A DNA stretch of 64,000 bases from Ochotona curzoniae (Eukaryota; Chordata; Mammalia; Lagomorpha; Ochotonidae), in NCBI RefSeq assembly GCF_017591425.1, contig NW_024466218.1, forward strand, positions 15,948,001 through 16,012,000. The letters are read 5' to 3'. Within the stretch, counting starts at the first letter, position 1; every line of letters begins with the position of its first letter. Shown here one piece after another: positions 61,276 to 64,000 of the stretch. The notes below the pieces were generated by a model, which was not told the origin of the DNA, ran no database searches, and saw nothing but the letters and a program-made list of their open reading frames with translations. The position numbers and the translations under genes are program-made.

Positions 61276-63877
61276 ACATCTTTTAAAAAAAAATTATTTG
61301 TGATGGCTTTTAAATAGTTGATTAGGGTGTGAAGGATCAAGGGATAGACGCAAGTGGGTGATACCAGTGTTTACACAATCATTTTTCTTCCTATATCTGC
61401 GGAAAGGTGAGAGATGAGAGGAGAAGCCACATGCAGCTTCCCAACCATCCCAGGCTCCCTACTGTGGAGCATGCTCCCAGGGTCCTGCTCAAGTGGTTTT
61501 GATAGTTCAGCTGCTCTGAACTTCTGTTTATCCTGCAACTCCAATCATGATGAAATCTCTCCAGAATTGACTGGCTGACATAGTTCACTTTGAGGCTCCA
61601 TTTTCCTGGATATTCACTGCCTTCACTTCACTGGGGTGGTTGATCAACTTGTTCAGTCCTCTGTACTCTGTATGGTACCAGGTGTCCTCTGTAGACTCCA
61701 ATGTACTTCCATATCCTCATGGTATTGGATTGCAGCCCACTGCTCTGTCTAAGCCAGTGAAGAGGCTCAGCTCTGACACATGCCCTCCACGGTAAGATCA
61801 TGGAGCCTGCAGTTCTCTCCATGGTTGGGATTCTGAGTCCAGTGGTTAAGTTGGGGTGTGGATAGGGGAGAAATGCCTCATCTGAGGGCATCCCAGACCC
61901 GGTCTGGCACAGACACTCACCCAAATCAGCCTATGAATGCACTAGTATTTGCAATTGCTGGATCAATTCTGTCTCTAGCCCGGTCTTCTACACAAAATAA
62001 TGGGTGTTGGAGTCAGCCCACACACCTGCCCCACACACATTCCGCCTATATGCAAACCAGTGGTAGCTGCAGCCTAGTTGGAGCAACTTTCAGTAACCCC
62101 CACCATGCCTGCCCCCTGCCCTGGTTCCTGTGCTTGCCAGTGTATACAGCACTCTGATCTGGTTCAATCTGTCCTACATCCCATTCAGCTCTCACACATG
62201 TCAGTGGGCATTGGAACCTAGTTCAGCCCAAGCAAGCCACTATCCAGTCCACACTGCTGCTGGAGGATGTCACCACCTAGCCATGCCTGCCTCTAGTCCT
62301 GGTTCTTATGCTCACCTGCAGGAGTGGCAACCCAAGAGGGTGGTGCCCACTGTTTTTCTACTGGGCCCACTCCCATTCCCAGATCCTGCATTCTCCAGGT
62401 GGTTCTGCAGTTTAGCCTGACAGAAGTTGTTCCCTGTGCCAGCCTCTGCCAGCTGGTACTGCAGCAAAGTCCAGAGTACTCACACCCACTCTGGCTTATG
62501 CATACACCAAAGGAACAGCCAGTCCAGCCTGGCTTTTTCCAGCTCACAGGTAGGCCACCAGGTGTATAGCCCCGCCCATCCTGGTCTGTCCCTAATCCCA
62601 GCTCTCACTCTCAGCAGTGGGAGTGATGGTCCAGCAGGTGGTTCCTGCAGTCCCCCTACTGGTTTCACTGCTACCCCTTCCCCAGGTCTCACATGTGCTG
62701 ATTGGGCAGTGCAGTGCTGTCTGGCATGACCTGCCTCATCTTGACATTTTCCATTGGGTGCTGTAGCCTGGCTGTGCCCAGCCCGCCCCTTATTCCAGCT
62801 CATGTTTGTGGGGGATGAGACCTAGCCTAGCCTGTCCTACATCCACCCTGGTTCTCACAAATACTGGTGGGTGCAGGAGTCTAGCCCACTCTGGGTCTTC
62901 CCAGAACCAGTTGATACCCATGCTGAGAGACACTGCAGTCATGTCCAGACCAGATTGCAGCCACCACTCTAGCTCCCACAGTTACCAGTGGGAATCAGGA
63001 CCTAGCCAGGGCATCCCCTTAGCTCCCCAGCCAGGCCTGTTCCCAGCCACAGGTCTGGTGCATGCCAGAGGTTGAACTGATCTAGTTTGGCATAGCCCCT
63101 CCCTCATCTTGGCCTTTGCCTTTGGATGCTGCAGCCTGGTTTGACCAAGCTGGTCCCCAATCTCAACTCTTGGTGGCGGGTGCTGCTACCTGGCCCTGCT
63201 CAGTGTGTTCCCACCCCGGGCACGTGTGAATTAGTAGGTGATAATAGCCTAGCCTGGCATGACCTATGCTGCAGCCTGGTTTCTGTACTTAACAGCAGGC
63301 TAAGGTTTGCTTCGCCCTGCATCAGCTGCCCTCTTCGAAAACCTACCTAAACATTTGTTTGCATATGGTGTTACCTTGCCCTGGTCTTCCTATAAATGAA
63401 ACCTGCCCCGTGTGCTCACCTTTGGGAGCTGTGGCCCACCAGGGGAGCCTCCCAACTTCCCCCATTAGTTCCACTCCCAGATGCAGATCTCACGCATGTC
63501 ATTGGGTGCTAGGCTCTTAGCTGGCATAGCCTGCTCCCTGTCTCGGCCTTTGTATGGCCTGGTGGATGTTGTGGCCTGGCCCACCCCACAGCTTGTTTGA
63601 GAGTGCCTTTTAAAGTGCTGCAGCCTGACCTGCCCAGTCTGTTCCCAGCCCAAGCACCCGCGAGTGTCAGTGGGTTCTGTGGTCTTGCCTAGCTTGGCTC
63701 GTTACCACTCCAACTCTCTGGCTAACCAACGGAACTTGTAATTCTGCAGAGCTAGGCCCATGCATACCCCACAGAATTACCTCCAAACGTGGTTCTCTTG
63801 TGTGCTGATTAGTGTCATGTCCCAGCCTAGTGTGACCTGTCTCCTGTTCCAATACTCACTGTCACAGCCATCATTCT
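61276..63877 (-). mobile_element. GC-rich L1-type retroelement, copy C (longest)
   Basis: This is the longest copy, 2.6 kb, in minus orientation. Its tail-side end is at the left, where CACCCTAATCAACTATTTAAA is read on the minus strand. A likely 10-bp target duplication GTAAAATTTT occurs at 61,266-61,275 and 63,878-63,887. From about 61,910 to 63,285 the body is almost identical to copy A. From 61,276 to about 61,900 the 3' part is only about 80% similar by eye. The part beyond 63,285 extends further toward the 5' end than any other copy and is still GC-rich body rather than recognisable L1 ORF2. Open frames of 80-107 codons on both strands are shared with copy A but have no recognisable protein features. 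Confidence 0.75.
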
Positions 63878-64000
63878 GTAAAATTTTCTTAAATATTTCA
63901 TGCAAATGTGAAAAAAAGTTAGAGTACAGCAATCTCTTGTCACCTGGACTCTTGCATTTCAAATTGTGTTTTGGGGTAGTTCTATAAGAGATCCCATAGT

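Noticed and set aside
63431..63456. CTCF-like word CCACCAGGGGAGCC within copy C
   Set aside because: The match is imperfect and lies in GC-rich repeat sequence, where chance matches are likely.

Overview
The window is mammalian nuclear DNA, from a lagomorph and most likely a pika (Ochotona). The main reason is the SINE content: about 40 copies of the tRNA-derived lagomorph C-type SINE lie on both strands. They share a head of the form GGGCCCxGCxCxxTGGCxxAxTGGTTAA, a B box close to GGTTCTAATCC, and a tail ending in AATAAAAATAAATAAATCTTTAAAA. The tail looks pika-like rather than rabbit-like to me; that is recollection, not a database search. There are no bacterial or phage genes, operons or CRISPR arrays.

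Only one protein-coding gene can be supported. The first two coding exons of PIK3C3 (VPS34, the class III phosphatidylinositol 3-kinase catalytic subunit) lie on the + strand at 55,436-55,503 and 58,306-58,494. They have correct GT-AG boundaries and compatible phases. Upstream is a compact CpG-island promoter (about 55,240-55,640) with NRF1-like, GC-box, inverted CCAAT and ETS-like motifs. Exon 3 and the rest of the gene lie beyond the right edge.

Layout. From 1 to about 55,200 is gene-poor sequence, which fits the large gene desert known upstream of PIK3C3 in mammals. It holds many C-type SINEs of different ages, ancient MIR, L2, L1 and mariner fossils, and microsatellites. A SINE-free block (18.6-24.6 kb) contains a strong CTCF-like motif. 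A SINE-free block at 35.4-37.7 kb looks like a conserved noncoding element. From 55,200 to the end is PIK3C3: promoter, exon 1, intron 1, exon 2, and the start of intron 2. The last 4.6 kb of intron 2 is mostly two antisense retroelement insertions.

The most unusual feature is a family of GC-rich retroelements with a poly(A) tail (copies A 39,378-41,420 +; B 59,374-60,832 -; C 61,276-63,877 -; D 53,430-53,537 -; E 13,017-13,745 -). The body is built of degenerate units of about 70-90 bp. Copies A and C are almost identical over about 1.4 kb of body but clearly more diverged in their 3' 600 bp. They lie inverted, about 20 kb apart. Copies A and D are each fused to part of a C-SINE in the sense orientation, as expected from template switching during L1-type reverse transcription. 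No new multi-gene system is present. The novelty, if any, is this composite repeat family and a few regulatory candidates.
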